Below, piece by piece: positions 1-11,935 of a stretch of DNA of 64,000 bases. The stretch covers positions 248,001 to 312,000 of the forward strand of contig JAEBUN010000013.1 of assembly GCA_023014365.1 (NCBI GenBank), read 5' to 3'. Position 1 is the stretch's first letter, and every line of letters begins with the position of its first letter. Source of the DNA: Lepiota brunneoincarnata (taxonomy: Eukaryota > Basidiomycota > Agaricomycetes > Agaricales > Agaricaceae). The notes beneath the pieces are model-generated. The model was not told the DNA's origin. It searched no databases and saw only the letters and a list, made by a program, of their open reading frames with translations. The translations under genes were made by a program, and so were the position numbers.

Positions 1-439
1 TCTCGCTGCAGGTCCCAGGCGCTATCGGTGACTTGCTCATAGATCATTTGGCTGTCCGGTCGTCTGGTGAGTGGAAATAATTCCCCAGTATATTGACCTC
101 GGGATGACAGAAAGGATTGTGAACATGCATGTTTCCATGACCGCCCTCCTCCTTGCTATCAGAGTCCAGTATTCCGATCGACAGGCATGGCTCATGAGGA
201 TGTTAGCAGACTCCACTGGAGCTACACGAGCTATAGCCCTAATTCTTCAGGTCGCCTCTGATGGCTAGCAGTGAGCACTGAGACGGATCTCCATCATCCC
301 GGCACTGACTTTCCCCCTAAGCTCCAGTCCGCCGATCTGACCATTGTATTGGTGGTCCGGTCACTCCAGCGCTTCGGCGAAGGTGCGTTTGCCTGCAATA
401 GAGGGTACTGGGGGCATTCTCCCCGGTCTCATGAAAGCC
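1..439. other. No recognisable gene at left edge
   Basis: Short ORFs are present on both strands but none has a recognisable domain or a consistent splice pattern. The sequence just downstream (from about 440) is the start of a repeated gene copy, so this stretch may be its 5' flank. Confidence 0.4.
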
Positions 440-481
440 GCGCTCAAACATGATCATAGGTCCCACTTCCTGGTTCGACCT

Positions 482-1150
482 ATATCGGCCATGCCCTTCC
501 CAGCAGACCCAGAACAGCCATCCTCTTCCACGAACCCCCAGAATTCCTTCCTCCATATCCCATCATTCCGCTCATTAACAACACAGGGGGAAGGCCACCC
601 ACCTCCTAATCCCAAACCGCCCTCTGGGTACCAACATCGTCCTGACCTCAGGAACATTCTGAACCCCCTGTCAACCATGATCTACCTGCCTGCCACCAAC
701 CCCCTTCCTGGCTCTACTCCCCTGCCCTCCACTTCTGTCGCTCCCTGTGTGCCAGTTTAGCACTTAACTGAACCGGAACTTTTTGAATTGGACTACAGGA
801 TTTTTCTCGGGCTTGCACATGTAAGTCTTGCAAGCTGTATGAGCCTATTGTATGGTGGTGCTAACTTCCCATTGAGCGGGCTAGGAAGATCATTGCAAGG
901 TCAAAAGGAGATATATTCTCCACCAGAGGTTCTTGAGAATGTTTTCAGATGGAGTCCTGATTTATGCAGGTGAGGATTTTCGTGAGGTTCGCTCAAGGAA
1001 CATCAGGTTAGTGGTCTGATGAATATTAGACATCTTGTTGCCAACACTTCATTTCATCTGTAGGGAGTGCACACACCCATGACCATCAACCTCAGGGCTG
1101 GTGCACTGCAGCGAGCTCAACGACATCAGCGATTGGGACAACCCCTTGCC
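482..1150 (+). pseudogene. Decayed copy of the small proline-rich hypothetical gene
   Basis: This stretch aligns base by base with the genes at 16852-17499 and 48830-49452. It has the ATG at 491, the proline-rich exon 1, a GTAAGT donor near 822 and the second exon beginning GCTAGGAAG. Two things argue that it is broken: exon 2 differs around the end, and the last exon (from about 1064) has an extra G that puts the C-terminus out of frame relative to the other two copies. The family is unrecognised. The copy probably marks the end of an earlier unit of the array that lies mostly outside the window. Confidence 0.55.
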
Positions 1151-3069
1151 GGTCCCCAATCCCTCGCCCTACCTGCCTGTGATTGCCGTGCTAGCACACA
1201 GCAGGCTGTCATAGGCAATGCCATATGATTAGCACCCAACAGCAGTAGCTTCCGGTGGATAGAGCAGGTAGGCATTGTTGCTCAGACTGTTCTCTGCAAC
1301 ACCAGCTGGGTCATGGGATAGTGTCCCATCCTGTCTTTACTTCCTAGAAAAACACTGTTATGCCATCAATTTTCATACTTCCAATGTATTCTCATCTGCA
1401 CTTACCACTAGCATTTTATTTATTGTTCCCATGCATAAATATACTTATTTAAACTTAATTCCCTAACCCACAAAATTAATACATACTCACAAAGACTTTT
1501 CATATAGTCATAAAAAAATACATAAACATCATATACTCGAAGAAAGACATTATTCTTCCTATAAACTTATAATCACATATAAACAAACTTCCAACCTCCT
1601 CTTATAACCACCTTCCACCCATGCATCCTCCTCACTCAACGGGTTATGGAAAGTCTGTACATGGCACAAATTTCGGCGGGTCTATCCCTCCTTACGGCGG
1701 TTCCGATGGGAGATATACTGGCCATTGACAACCCTAGTTATGTTAAGTGTATTTTCGACTATCCTCCAGTACCAAGATTCCATAGAAGGGTGTACCACCT
1801 AGGTCAACTTACTCTGGACATGGGAAGACGACCTACGACATAGTGTGCACAGCAGGCCCGTTGTGGGAAGTGGTGCCAATTGTCTAGGAACTCCCAGCGA
1901 CTCTGCAGGGATCAATTGCGCTGCTGTTAACAGTGAGGAAAGGTAATTACGAAGGTAGACTCCAAGTGATCCGTCAAGTGAAACCTATCCCCGATATCGG
2001 CTCTCAATGTAAGTCTGCTCGCTAGTGAGAATCGGGAAGTTCAACAAGGCGAACTTTGCAGACTGGCCCGAACCTTCCCAGACCCCTGTTCCCGGATTCA
2101 CAATACCCTTGGTCCTCGTCGCACTTATCCTTCCTCCACGATTGCTTGTGGACCAGATCAAGTGCTTTTCTGGTTTATAAACCGACCGGTATTATTGACT
2201 GATCGAGGAGGCATCACACCAATGCCACTAATTTTACGACAGTGAAACCGTCCTTAATCGCATTGTGAGAACTGGACCCAGTGCTCGAATCTTGTAGCTA
2301 CCAGGTCGTAGCAATCACCCATCGAATTCATAACATAGGCCAATATAATGGGCTGGGCTGAATATACAGCTACTGCTTCGTTTGTTGAATGGAACAATGC
2401 ATGGGCCCGCCAACCGGTACGCCTGAGGTAGTGTTTAGGGAGTCCTGGCCCTCAAGACTCATATTCTTGGTCATAGGCAGTTTGATCTCCAAGCTCCCAC
2501 CCGGCTATGTTAGTTCGCTTGAGTCATCGACCAAAGGATGATACTATATATGGCTTAATATTGGTTCTCTCGCCCCAGATCATCATCTGGGATATGGATA
2601 CCTCATGGATCTATGATGGATATTAGCCACATGAATATCTTATGACCTTGAATCCCTAGGAAGGCCATCCTAGGTTCGTTGTCCAGCTACCGCGTTGGAC
2701 TTTTCTCGGCGTCTTATCTGTTGGTGGTGTGAACTAGTCATCTCTCCAGGAGCCAGCCAATCGTGTTCGCCTCCTATAAGAACCCCTCTAGCCCGCTGGA
2801 CTATATTTTCACACCAGTATCATGAACCTGTGAACATTTGCTGCGATCATTCACTGCCGGTAGTTAAGGCCAGTAGTGGAAGAACCGAACTGCGGGAACC
2901 GTGAATCAATTGTTGGTAGTCTCAAGATTGCATATATTGTGGTCAGATGAACTGTGCCCACTGTGTGCACAGCAAGGTACGGCTCCGAAGTTACCCCCTG
3001 CATTTATAAAATTGTTATCCCAACTACGCCACTCCGTTCTGATCCCGACCAACGCGGAACACTTGAGTT
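1151..3069. other. Intergenic stretch with AT-rich patch, no supported gene
   Basis: About 1330-1640 is strongly AT-rich and low in complexity, unlike the GC-balanced surroundings. The rest has only short ORFs (for instance 1646-1843 and 2901-3266) without recognisable domains. I see nothing here that I can call a gene. Confidence 0.5.
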
Positions 3070-4953
3070 TCATTGTACATGCAGTGCCTTCACGATGTTC
3101 TCCAAATCAAAAGTTTGCAGCTCATCAGCTCTCACCATCATCACCAATGCAACCAACACTATCACCAGCAACCCCAACACCACGATTAGGGCTATCAGAA
3201 ATGGCTTGCTTCCAACAAGTGCCAGTACCTCCTTATCCGCAATCGCGCCAGTGGGAATCATCTTGAATGAGGGGAATGTAAGGTTATCGTCGTTGGGCCT
3301 GTACCCACTCAAATAGGCCTTTGCCGCCGAAGGAAGCACGTTATTCATCTTTTCGTTGATTTGATCAAGTGAGAGCGGTTTGATGCCCTCTGGTTTGTTA
3401 TCATGGGAGAATGAAGGGTCAGCGAGGAATAAAACTCGTGTTATGGGGTTCACGAGAGATTGGTCGCCGTAGTTATCTAGCGAGGATGTGGCGTCGAGGA
3501 GGCTCTGAGAGAAAATAGCGTTTGCTGCTGTCTGTGGGATATTTTTGGTCAGTCGAAGGCCGGAATAGGGCTCTGCGTGGAGCGCGCCCTGCGAGAGCGT
3601 GACTATCGCGGGAGAGATCTTTGGCTGAGGGTCGCAGAGCAGGATAGTGGCGAGAACTGGGTCTACTAGTGAGTTGGTGTTGGTATCATTGGAGGGTGCC
3701 ACGAGTGTTGTGGGAAGCCCTTCAAGGTTGAGAGCGACGTGTTTTGAGAGGGTGGTGTTGCTTCCAAGGAAAAGGAAAGCGATGAGTGGACTATCTGCAT
3801 CGCCGAGGAGGGCATTTTGCTCTTCCATAGGTAGGATTGCTGTAGTTGCATGTTTGAACATTTAGGGGCGGAGAGGAGAGGGAGGCAGGGCTTACTTGCA
3901 TCTCCAAAAACCTCGGCGATGGGGATACCAATGTTGGCATAGGTGGCCCACTCCTTATTGTCGATAACCCAACCGCTCAATCCCTCCTTCCCCAGCGTTG
4001 GTTGCTTCCACGAGCATTTAAAATCGTAATTCACGATATCACTTTCGTACTTGATGGTCCCATTGATCAAAATTAAATCGGATGCGGGCCAAGGTACCAG
4101 CACGTGGCCTCGTGTCCGAAACCCATAGCTCGCATTCTCGAGTTGCTCCAATCTTGTTATAAGGTTGGCACGATCAACCGCTAACATAGTGGAACCTCGT
4201 GCAGAAGTGTTTTCAGTAATGGTAAGATTAGCGACCTGCACGCTGAGGGGGTATTGAACGAGGATTGGGTTTACTGTGATGGTGCTAGGCCCCAACCCGT
4301 TCAGTGGCATAAGGAGTAACGCCGAAATAAATGCTAAGCGATAGGGAAGCGTTGCTTTCCTCGACATAAAGTGTTGAATCTGGTTGGCGAGGCCTGCCGT
4401 CATCCGAGACACAACATCAGTGTCTCCAGGTGTCACCCTGCCTGATCTGCAGTATTGGGCTGCCCATTCTGCACTGAAGACATAGAGGATGACATCCTTA
4501 ATGATGATTATGGCAAATGCGTGCCAGGTGATAGAAATGACTGGTGACACCACCCTTGGCTTCGGTGGCCGTGATATGAGATGGTAGGTCGAGTGGGATT
4601 GGGTTGGTCATTGCCAAAGACGCAAGAATGATGAAGCCGAATTCGAAGATAACAAATACGCCTGTGCGAAAGAGAAAGGCGTACTTGAGATCTATCAAGC
4701 TCCTCCCAGGCTTTTTTGGCGGTTGGATAAGGTTAGGTTTGGGGCGAGCATTGCTGTCATTTGACCAGAAGGAAGTAAGAGGAGCGTAGTTGGTGCTAAC
4801 CAGAGCGGAGCCGGACATGGGGGTTGAGGCGGATGATGGTTTCGCACTGCCTAAGCAGCGCGAGAGATATAAGAACCTGTTGGAATCGTGGAGGGTAAGG
4901 TCACCGCTTTGCGGCATCGCCTCTGCAAGCCAGCTGCCAAGTTGCAAGAACAT
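3070..4953 (-). CDS. Multi-pass membrane protein with large outer domain, one frameshift
   Basis: I read a protein with two N-terminal membrane segments (around the motifs VFVIFEFGFIILASLA and ITWHAFAIIIIK), a third hydrophobic stretch after RLAFISALLLMPLNG, a long Asn-rich, probably glycosylated region, and a C-terminal membrane segment (ALIVVLGLLVIVLVALVMM). This layout matches a large family of uncharacterised membrane proteins in mushroom genomes; its function is unknown. One intron is clear at 3840-3895 (56 bp, GTAAGC...CTACAG) and joins the frames exactly. At about 4558 the frame changes by one base in the run AAGGGTGG, with no usable intron. This is either a true frameshift, making the gene a pseudogene, or an assembly error. 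The start is uncertain: ATG at 4953 or at 4917. Confidence 0.6.
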
Positions 4954-5177
4954 CAGAAACACATCTACAATAAATCACTGACAAAATTGGATTGCATCAA
5001 GCTCAGTTCTGTCTCCCAGGGAAAATGAGATCGATGCCACTTTGTATGTATTTGTTAATATTATATTCACAAGCTGCTGCAGCTACACACATATCAATCC
5101 TTTCCGTTCAGACCCTCGGCTCATAAAATTAGAAATAACATTGCTGAAGCGGTATATCTGCAGCTCAGCCCGATGGT

Positions 5178-7608
5178 ATGTCGCACACCAGCCCCCCAAT
5201 AAAAGTATACTCAGCATCATCACAGAGCACATCTGAGGGCGGCTATGTCGCCGTCTCCGGGGACGATGGTGCTGCGTCGCCTGCCCAGCCGCAGCTTTCA
5301 TCAGGCTACCACCAGAACAGCGAACGGACGACACCATTGACCCACGGAGGGCAGTTTGTACTTCGCGCAGATGGTTCATACAGCTATTCATATGGGCCCA
5401 AGGGTCTAGCTGGATTGCGACACAACTACTATGTGCTTCTCTGTGCGTTCTTCGCGTCGATCGGAGGCTTGGAATTTGGCTACGACCAAGGAGTGGTATG
5501 TTGAAAATCCGCTCATTTCCCGGTTCTTGCTGCTTAGACCCGAGGTTCAGATTGCCAATGTGCTGGTTATGAAGGACTTCATGCGTCGTTGGCCAGTGAC
5601 ACCGCTCCAAAAGGGTGCTATGAGTACGTCCCTGAACATCTACTACGACGAATATCTTCTGAAAGGTATCGTGTAGCTGCCGTGCTCGAGCTTGGGGCGC
5701 TCTTCGGCGCCCTATGTGCTGGTGTATACGCCGATCGTTTTTCTCGAAGGCAGTCAATCGTGTTTGCCTGCGGTAAGGAACACTTCCCCCCTGTTTTGTC
5801 TTGTCTACTAGACGACATTATACCCACTAGTTATATTCTGCATTGGGTCCACCTTTCAATGTGCCGCAACCGCCCTTGGACACGTGTTCATTGGTCGCTC
5901 CATCGGTGGCATTGGAGTTGGCGCCTTAAGGTGCGCGTCAATACTGCCGTGCTTTACCCACACATCTTATGCGCCCATATTCCAGCATGCTCTCACCCCT
6001 CTATATGGCTGAAATCAGTCCGCCAGAGGTCAGAGGGTCGCTTATGGCGTTGGAACAGTTCTCTATTGTACTGGGGGTTGTTTTTGGGTTCTGGACAGGA
6101 TTCATAACACGGGATAGTACGTCACATCGCTCACAAATCACATTTCGGGCAGCTGATGGATTTCCCGAGTTCCTGGATCTCCCTCCTGGCGCATACCCCT
6201 TGGGATCCAGATAATCCCTGGCGTCATTCTTGCCCTTGGATGCTTCTTTCTCCCCCCATCCCCGCGTCTACTCGTACTGCAAGGGCGTTACGACGATGCA
6301 CTTAAGAGTCTCTCCAAGCTCCGCCAACGAGCACCAGAAGAAGCCGATTCTGATCCCCTCCTCCAGGTGAATTCCTTTCGTATTTTTTCTTCGAATCCAG
6401 CATGGTCTAACGTTCTCCAGATCGAGCTTCTCGAGATGAAAGTAGAAGCTACAGTTATCAAACAAACAGATGGATGCGAATCTCCGACGCCAGGGCTAGT
6501 AGGGGAGCTCAAACTCTGGGAAAAGCTGTTCAGCTATCGGTATCGGGACAGGACAATGATCGGTATCATGATCATGGTTTTCCAGCGTATGTCTTTTACG
6601 AACACAAGACTTTTCGGAGCCTCATTTAACAGCGACATGCAGAGTGGAGTGGCATTAATGCTCTGTTGTACTATGGTCCCACCCTGGTACGCAGCGTCGG
6701 CCTGAGTGGCGATACTGTGACCCTAATAGTGTCTGGAGGAATTGGGATCGTCCAATTCCTTGCTGTGCTTCCGACGATTGTATATATTGATCGATTCGGT
6801 GATTCCCTATTTCTACTTTGGTGGTTGGACCCACAAGGCTGATCCTGCGGTTCCAGGGCGGAAACCGTTGTTGAGATGGGGCAGTATCGTCATGGGTTAT
6901 TCACACTTTATGATAGCAATGCTGGTCCGTGTTCCAGTCTGTCCCCGTTCCCCCAATAACTTCCTCGGTTGTTCCAGGTCTTCGCGTTTAGAGGTGATTG
7001 GTCCTCACACTCTAAAGCAGCATGGACAGCAGTTGTGTGAGTTTCGTTAAGCTCACATCCACGAACATTTAATCCCTAACGGATTCCACACGATAGGGGG
7101 ATCTATACCTTCACAGCAGCGTATGGTGTCTCCCTCGGTCCTGTTGGTTGGGTTCTCCCCAGTGAAGTTTTCCCTCTATCCATCCGGAGCAAGGGCGTCG
7201 CGCTCTCAACCGCGTCCAACTGGTTCAACAACTGTGAGCACCCCCTATCTATCCCATCAACAATGCTGTTGACACCCCGCACAAAGTCCTCATTGGACTT
7301 GTAACACCTGTTATCGTGGAGCTGTCGGCCTCCTTTACATTCCTAGTCTTTGCCGTGGCTTGTTTTTTGGCGTATCTCTGGGCAACTTACGTTGTCCCTG
7401 AAACTGCGGGTGTTTCATTGGAGGAGATTGATGCTGTATTCCGGTCATCTGCTGGCAGGGATGATGCACTGTTGAAGCAACAGGTACGTGAGCTACTCAC
7501 CTCTGGCCTTCGTCAGCCTGTGCTGAAGTGTGATTCCGTTAGGTTGAGCAAGACCTGGGATTGCATGATCTAGTTCAAGAGCTTGCTGCGGATGATCATC
7601 ACCACTGA
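5178..7608 (+). CDS. MFS sugar transporter (sugar porter family)
   Basis: I could splice a complete reading frame from ATG 5178 to TGA 7608 through about eleven short introns. The protein has a Ser/Gly-rich cytosolic N-terminus, then twelve expected membrane segments. Family motifs visible are FGYDQG in the first helix, GRSIGGIGVG, PLYMAEISPPEVRGS (the PESPR-like region), SWRIPLGIQ, a second-half GRK loop reached through a splice near 6839, VLPSEVFPLSIRSKG, and the C-terminal PETAGVSLEEID. It should move a hexose or related sugar across the plasma membrane with protons; the substrate cannot be told from sequence. One donor (near 6924, GTCCGT) is weak. No frame break was found, so the gene appears functional. 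It lies back to back with the membrane protein on the other strand. Confidence 0.9.
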
Positions 7609-8432
7609 AAAACAGAAACACCCGTCGGTACTTGTACGTCTATATTTATGATAGTAATTTTCATAATCTACTTATAGCCACGGCGTTAACGCGCAGCCCA
7701 TGCGATGTGTGTGTCAATGATGAGTCTAGTCTTGATTGACGGGGAAAGTCATTGGCGAGCCGTGGGATTCGTTCTGCTTTCGTCTGGCATGATTTATGCA
7801 CTCCCGCTGAGTTAGCTCCATTTCTGCCGCGACAGGGAATACGGTCAATGCCCTCTTTTCAACGTGCGCCTTGTCATGATAATGAGTCTCGCACCCCCCA
7901 TCCCCCCTTCTCGCATTCCACCCATACTTTGTTGGTCTGATGGAGGATGATTCTGACATGCCCCGAGTGTTCCCGGATCAATATCATGCTGATCGACATG
8001 GCGCAATAGGAAGCTTATCTCCCAGGGTCTCACGCTTTTGAAGACAGCTATTCATTGACATTGTGCCTGGGCACATTCGTTCCAAAATGAAAACAGACAT
8101 AGAGAAGACATTGCCGAAGACAGCCAGGACGTCCCTCGTACGTACATGATCAAGACGAACTGTCAAACACCACACGTCCACATGCCTATAATGTCGCATC
8201 GAAGAAAAGGTCTGTCCTCAATTACTGATCCTTCTGTACATCTGTCCTTCTAATACTCCCAAGACGATGCGTGTTGCAGGCATCAGCACATTCTATGCGC
8301 ACGAGCTATCTCCGTTTCTCACATTACGTTGATCCACCAATAGGGCTGTCGTGTTTAAAGAATGTTTAGCTAGGAACACACGCGTTCTGGTTCTCCCCCC
8401 TTCCCTCTCCCTCCCCCCTCCCGGCCTTCGGT
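7609..8432. other. Intergenic, no gene seen
   Basis: Short ORFs only, on both strands, with no domain or splice support. The stretch separates two + strand genes and probably holds the promoter of the downstream one; a CT-rich run at 8395-8425 lies directly before its ATG. Confidence 0.5.
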
Positions 8433-9753
8433 ATGCTTGGCCCCTGGGGTCTCTTGGCCTTCGTTACCTCGGCTGCATTCGTAGCCCAGATGGCTACAGT
8501 TGCAGCACAGACAACCAACGCGGTTTGTTTGCCTTATTTCGATTGGGTAAATTGAGCTTTCTGCAGAAACCAAAAAAAGTGACCTAAAGACTGTGCCTTT
8601 CAGATGTCAAATTCACAACATCAGAATCCCTGTATCGTTGCCTCGAATCTTCTAGCTGTGTGCAATGGTGGCTGTAAGCGCAATCACTGATCCGCGCATC
8701 TGACCTCACCCGAAAAACAGCCTACAACGTTGAAATGCTACCTGAGTCGACGCATTACCTTGGACCTTTGTCTGTTTTTAATGCAAGCGATTGCGACTGC
8801 AGCACTGTGACATATACGCTTATGAGCGCTTGCGCCGCTTGCCAAGGACGTTCCTACGTATCGTAAGTGCTGGAAATTGGTTCTCGCTTCTTGAAACCAA
8901 TAGATTGTGTTGCTCCATTGAGTTGGAGTCAGTGGACTGCTAATTGCCCTAGTGTCAGCTCCGGGTATGCATCCCACTATTTCGAGGAACTTGGAATCGA
9001 AACGTTTCTCTAGTTACCCTGAACCCCTCCCGACTGGATTGCACGTACCAGGGTGGGCATACCTAGATCCACGAGTAAGTGCCAAATTACCGCCTTATAT
9101 CTACGCAGTTTACTAATCAGAATTCCTTTCAAGCCCTCTGATAGCTTTGACCAAATCCGAGCGCAGGATAATACGAGTACGCTCCCCCCCTCCCCCGCAC
9201 GTCTAGGTGTTTCCTGTACCATACTAATACCTCAAATATAGATCTTACTGAATCGGTTGTTCTCCCGCCCCCAACGAGCACCAGCAGTAGTCACAAACCC
9301 ACAAGTACTAAGAAGGCGAAAGCCACCTCTAGTACAAGTCATCATGCTTCCTCGGCGCGCGGCCACAGCACGACCTCCCCCAATACTAGCCCCGCACCCT
9401 CCGAAACAGCACCAGCTGCGAGCGCTAGTGATCCACCAGATGCCCGTCAAGCAAACTTGGTGGGGGGCGTCGCCGTGGGCGCGTCTATTGCGGGATTCAT
9501 CGTTTTAGCCCTACTGGCCTGGTGGATCAACTCGCGCATAAAAAGGAAGAGACAGGTCATAGAACTCGCCTCCCCCGCAGAAGAAAAGCCTCCACATGAT
9601 TTGGAGCAAGGGACTGTGACCGTCTCACTGCCTCAAATTCAGATCCAAATGCAGGAGCAAGACGAGGGAAATGCAGAGCACATGCACCACTATGTTGCAG
9701 CTACCGTCCCCATTTACTCACCCTCGTCGTCTGTAAGTAAAAACGAGAAATAG
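8433..9753 (+). CDS. Secreted-type single-pass membrane protein with cytosolic tail
   Basis: A spliced frame starts at ATG 8433 with a clear signal peptide (MLGPWGLLAFVTSAAF...). The outer domain has a spaced cysteine pattern (CLPYFDW, NPCIVASNL, CDCSTVTYTLMSACAACQG, WSQWTANCP) followed by GWAYLDPR. A Ser/Thr-rich stalk leads to one membrane helix (VAVGASIAGFIVLALLAWWI) and a basic stop-transfer RIKRKR, then an acidic tail. This order is that of a large uncharacterised family in Agaricomycetes, possibly surface sensors; the function is unknown. At least six introns are needed, some with weak acceptors. The 3' end is uncertain: the last frame stops at 9753, or an intron beginning GTAAGT at 9733 gives a stop near 9784 or 9866. 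Truncated copies of its last exon occur at 39588 and 54953. Confidence 0.75.
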
Positions 9754-11369
9754 TCGCTCGATGTCCCCCTGACAGTCCCGATAAGAATACTGGGACTCTT
9801 CCCCCCGCGAGTATCCGAACAAGCTCAGTACCGCCCACCCCAACTCTGGCAGTCCACATTGCCTAAATATGGCTACGAACACACACTCCTTTGATGCCCC
9901 GCCACTATCCTTCACTACTCATCCACTCCTTTTCCAATTGAAGCCACCCTGCATCATGATGTCAGATACCCTAGTACGGCTCAAATTACCATAGACGAAT
10001 AACTCTTGTCAGTTGAAAGAAGCCAATAAAGTGGCTCGAAGAAAGATTATATAGGGGCTCAACGTAAGTGCAACAGTAAGGGTCCTGTCGTGGTCGGATA
10101 TCAATGCACAGTCCGAAGATGTTTGCAGGGTTTTACAAAATGGGGTGGGGCTGGAGGTTGTCATAATCCATTGTCCAAGGGTTGCCTGGTGATGCATAAT
10201 AGGTGGGGCGGAACTCATCCCGGGACGCTAAGATTGAACGTCGGTGGTAGACAAAACATTCCCGAACAATGAGACACATTACCTGGCGGGTCCTGTTGCG
10301 CAATTGTATCAGCATCTTCTGCGAATACTGCCGCCAATCCACTGTCAAGGAGCAGTTTATTTTACCCTATGCTCCGAAATTTCCATTATTCGCGCCTCAA
10401 GACACCATTTAATATGGCTGTTGAGAGTAAGCCCATCATACCACCGAGCTACAGATATGAATGTAGACAGGCCAGTGGGGGATCCATGGACCAGGGTTGT
10501 CAGTGACGAAGCCAATGGCAACATTATCGTTCGCACTACCACCAAGGTTGACAACATCTGTACGGACTGGGTTCACGAAATTAGGTGTTGAGTTGCCAGC
10601 ACTTCGGACAACATCAAAGGAATTGTGACAGGGATTTGTCCTTATTCACCTAGTCACCCTATATACTGTTGGTTGTCACACATGTCACGTACTCCATGCA
10701 AGTGGAAAGGGTGTTGTATAAGAAACTATGAACATCAGAACCACGGACACGAGCAAGGATCTCACCGGGCATCCGATAGTGCCCCCGGGAATTGACAACT
10801 CGATCTCCCTGAATTCAAGGCAATCGCAAGATTCAGATTCAGATTTGCTGGGCACAGTACAGGAGCCCCTGGCGTACCAGAGTTCTCTAATGGATGGAGG
10901 TTCGTTCCTATCGAGGGGCTGGTGCTCGGAGCCCATGGTTATTGGGTAAGTTTGTGGGGCGCCCTGGTAATGGAGAATCACAGAGTTGATGCTGTTTGCG
11001 TACCCACTGAGGCTAGCGTTGGGCATAGCCGTACCCAGAAATTGCTCGCTGGTTGGTTGGTGTTGAGTATGAATGAGTAACGCTGTGAAAGGGTGGTTGT
11101 CAGGGTATTAGGGGCGTTGGTATGCGAGCACGACAGCATCCTCTAACGACAGACGGACGCTGCCGTGCTCGCATACCAACACCTTTAACACCGCTACAAC
11201 CACCCTTTCAAGTGAATGGATTACTGAACAACAACTGTAACACTCACAGCGAGCGATGTGGATCATTCGGAGAACTAACAGTAGTGCGAATGACACCAGA
11301 AGGTCCCTGCTTGATCTGGCAGACGGAAATCATACAAAAGAGAGTGGTTCGATGCGATGGGACATTGTG
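9754..11369. other. Unit-A-specific spacer, no supported gene
   Basis: Sequence from about 9839 to 11369 has no counterpart in units B and C, where the flanks are joined directly (at about 40073 and 55438). It contains only short ORFs and one strong inverted repeat (listed separately). It may be an insertion in A or a deletion shared by B and C. Confidence 0.55.
11086..11210. repeat. Long imperfect inverted repeat (foldback)
   Basis: Two arms of about 52 bp (11086-11137 and 11159-11210) are near-perfect reverse complements around a 21-nt loop. The core GTTGGTATGCGAGCACG is perfect, and the outer GAAAGGGTGGTTGT is perfect too. There is no ORF in it. It could be a foldback element, a MITE remnant or a hairpin in a transcript. 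It is present only in unit A. Confidence 0.75.
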
Positions 11370-11935
11370 TGACGCCAACTGCTTCGTCAGGCCAGCTAGT
11401 ATTTGCTTGAAGGGGACCGTGTCGGCGCTAACAGAAATGTTGGACATTTGAAAACGATGGTAGGAGAGGAAAAGCTCACGATGCTAGTGCTTCTCAGCAT
11501 CATAGTATCCGTCAATTCGTCAATAACGTTGAGCCGAAAACGCTCCCCCTACAACAGATTCGTCTTAGACCTAATGGGCGCGGCACATTGTCCCCGAATA
11601 TATACCTTCGTTCCCGTTATCACAGGACCAGGCATTGATGCACCCGAATCTGCACCACTTGCCGGAACAGCTCTGGACGATATCAGTATGAGTTTGCGCT
11701 GGCCCCCCCGCTACGCTCGAGCGATTAAATCCATCCGGGGCGATTATCCGATTGATGATGCGTAAGTCAGCAGCCCGCCTAATACCGGGACTCGCCACCG
11801 TTGCAAAGGAACACAATCGTAGGATGGTCGAGGCTTTCATGTCTGTGGTGGGTGGATCGCCCGGTATCACTGTGGAATCAGTGGGGATGTTGAGTGCTGC
11901 AGGAGGGCAAGGGGCAGGCAGAGAGCGACGTAATT
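11370..11935. repeat. Module shared by units A, B and C, unknown content
   Basis: This stretch matches 40073-40630 and 55438-55995. On the - strand each copy keeps an overlapping ORF (11571-11870, 40335-40706, 55700-56071) with the shared run LRLCSFATVAS...DLRIINRIIAPDGFNRS. In B and C that ORF is longer, 123 residues. I do not recognise it, and it may be the exon of an unknown gene or chance. In A the module is followed directly by the SET1-like pseudogene; in B and C about 3.1 kb carrying an MFS gene and H2B lie between. Confidence 0.45.

Noticed and set aside
4553..4610. Intron to explain the frame change at 4558
   Set aside because: The only in-phase GT...AG option removes the conserved second membrane helix, and the others are 13 nt long or out of phase.
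10141..10256. Short ORFs in the unit-A-specific segment
   Set aside because: No domain, no splice support and no counterpart elsewhere; lengths are as expected by chance.
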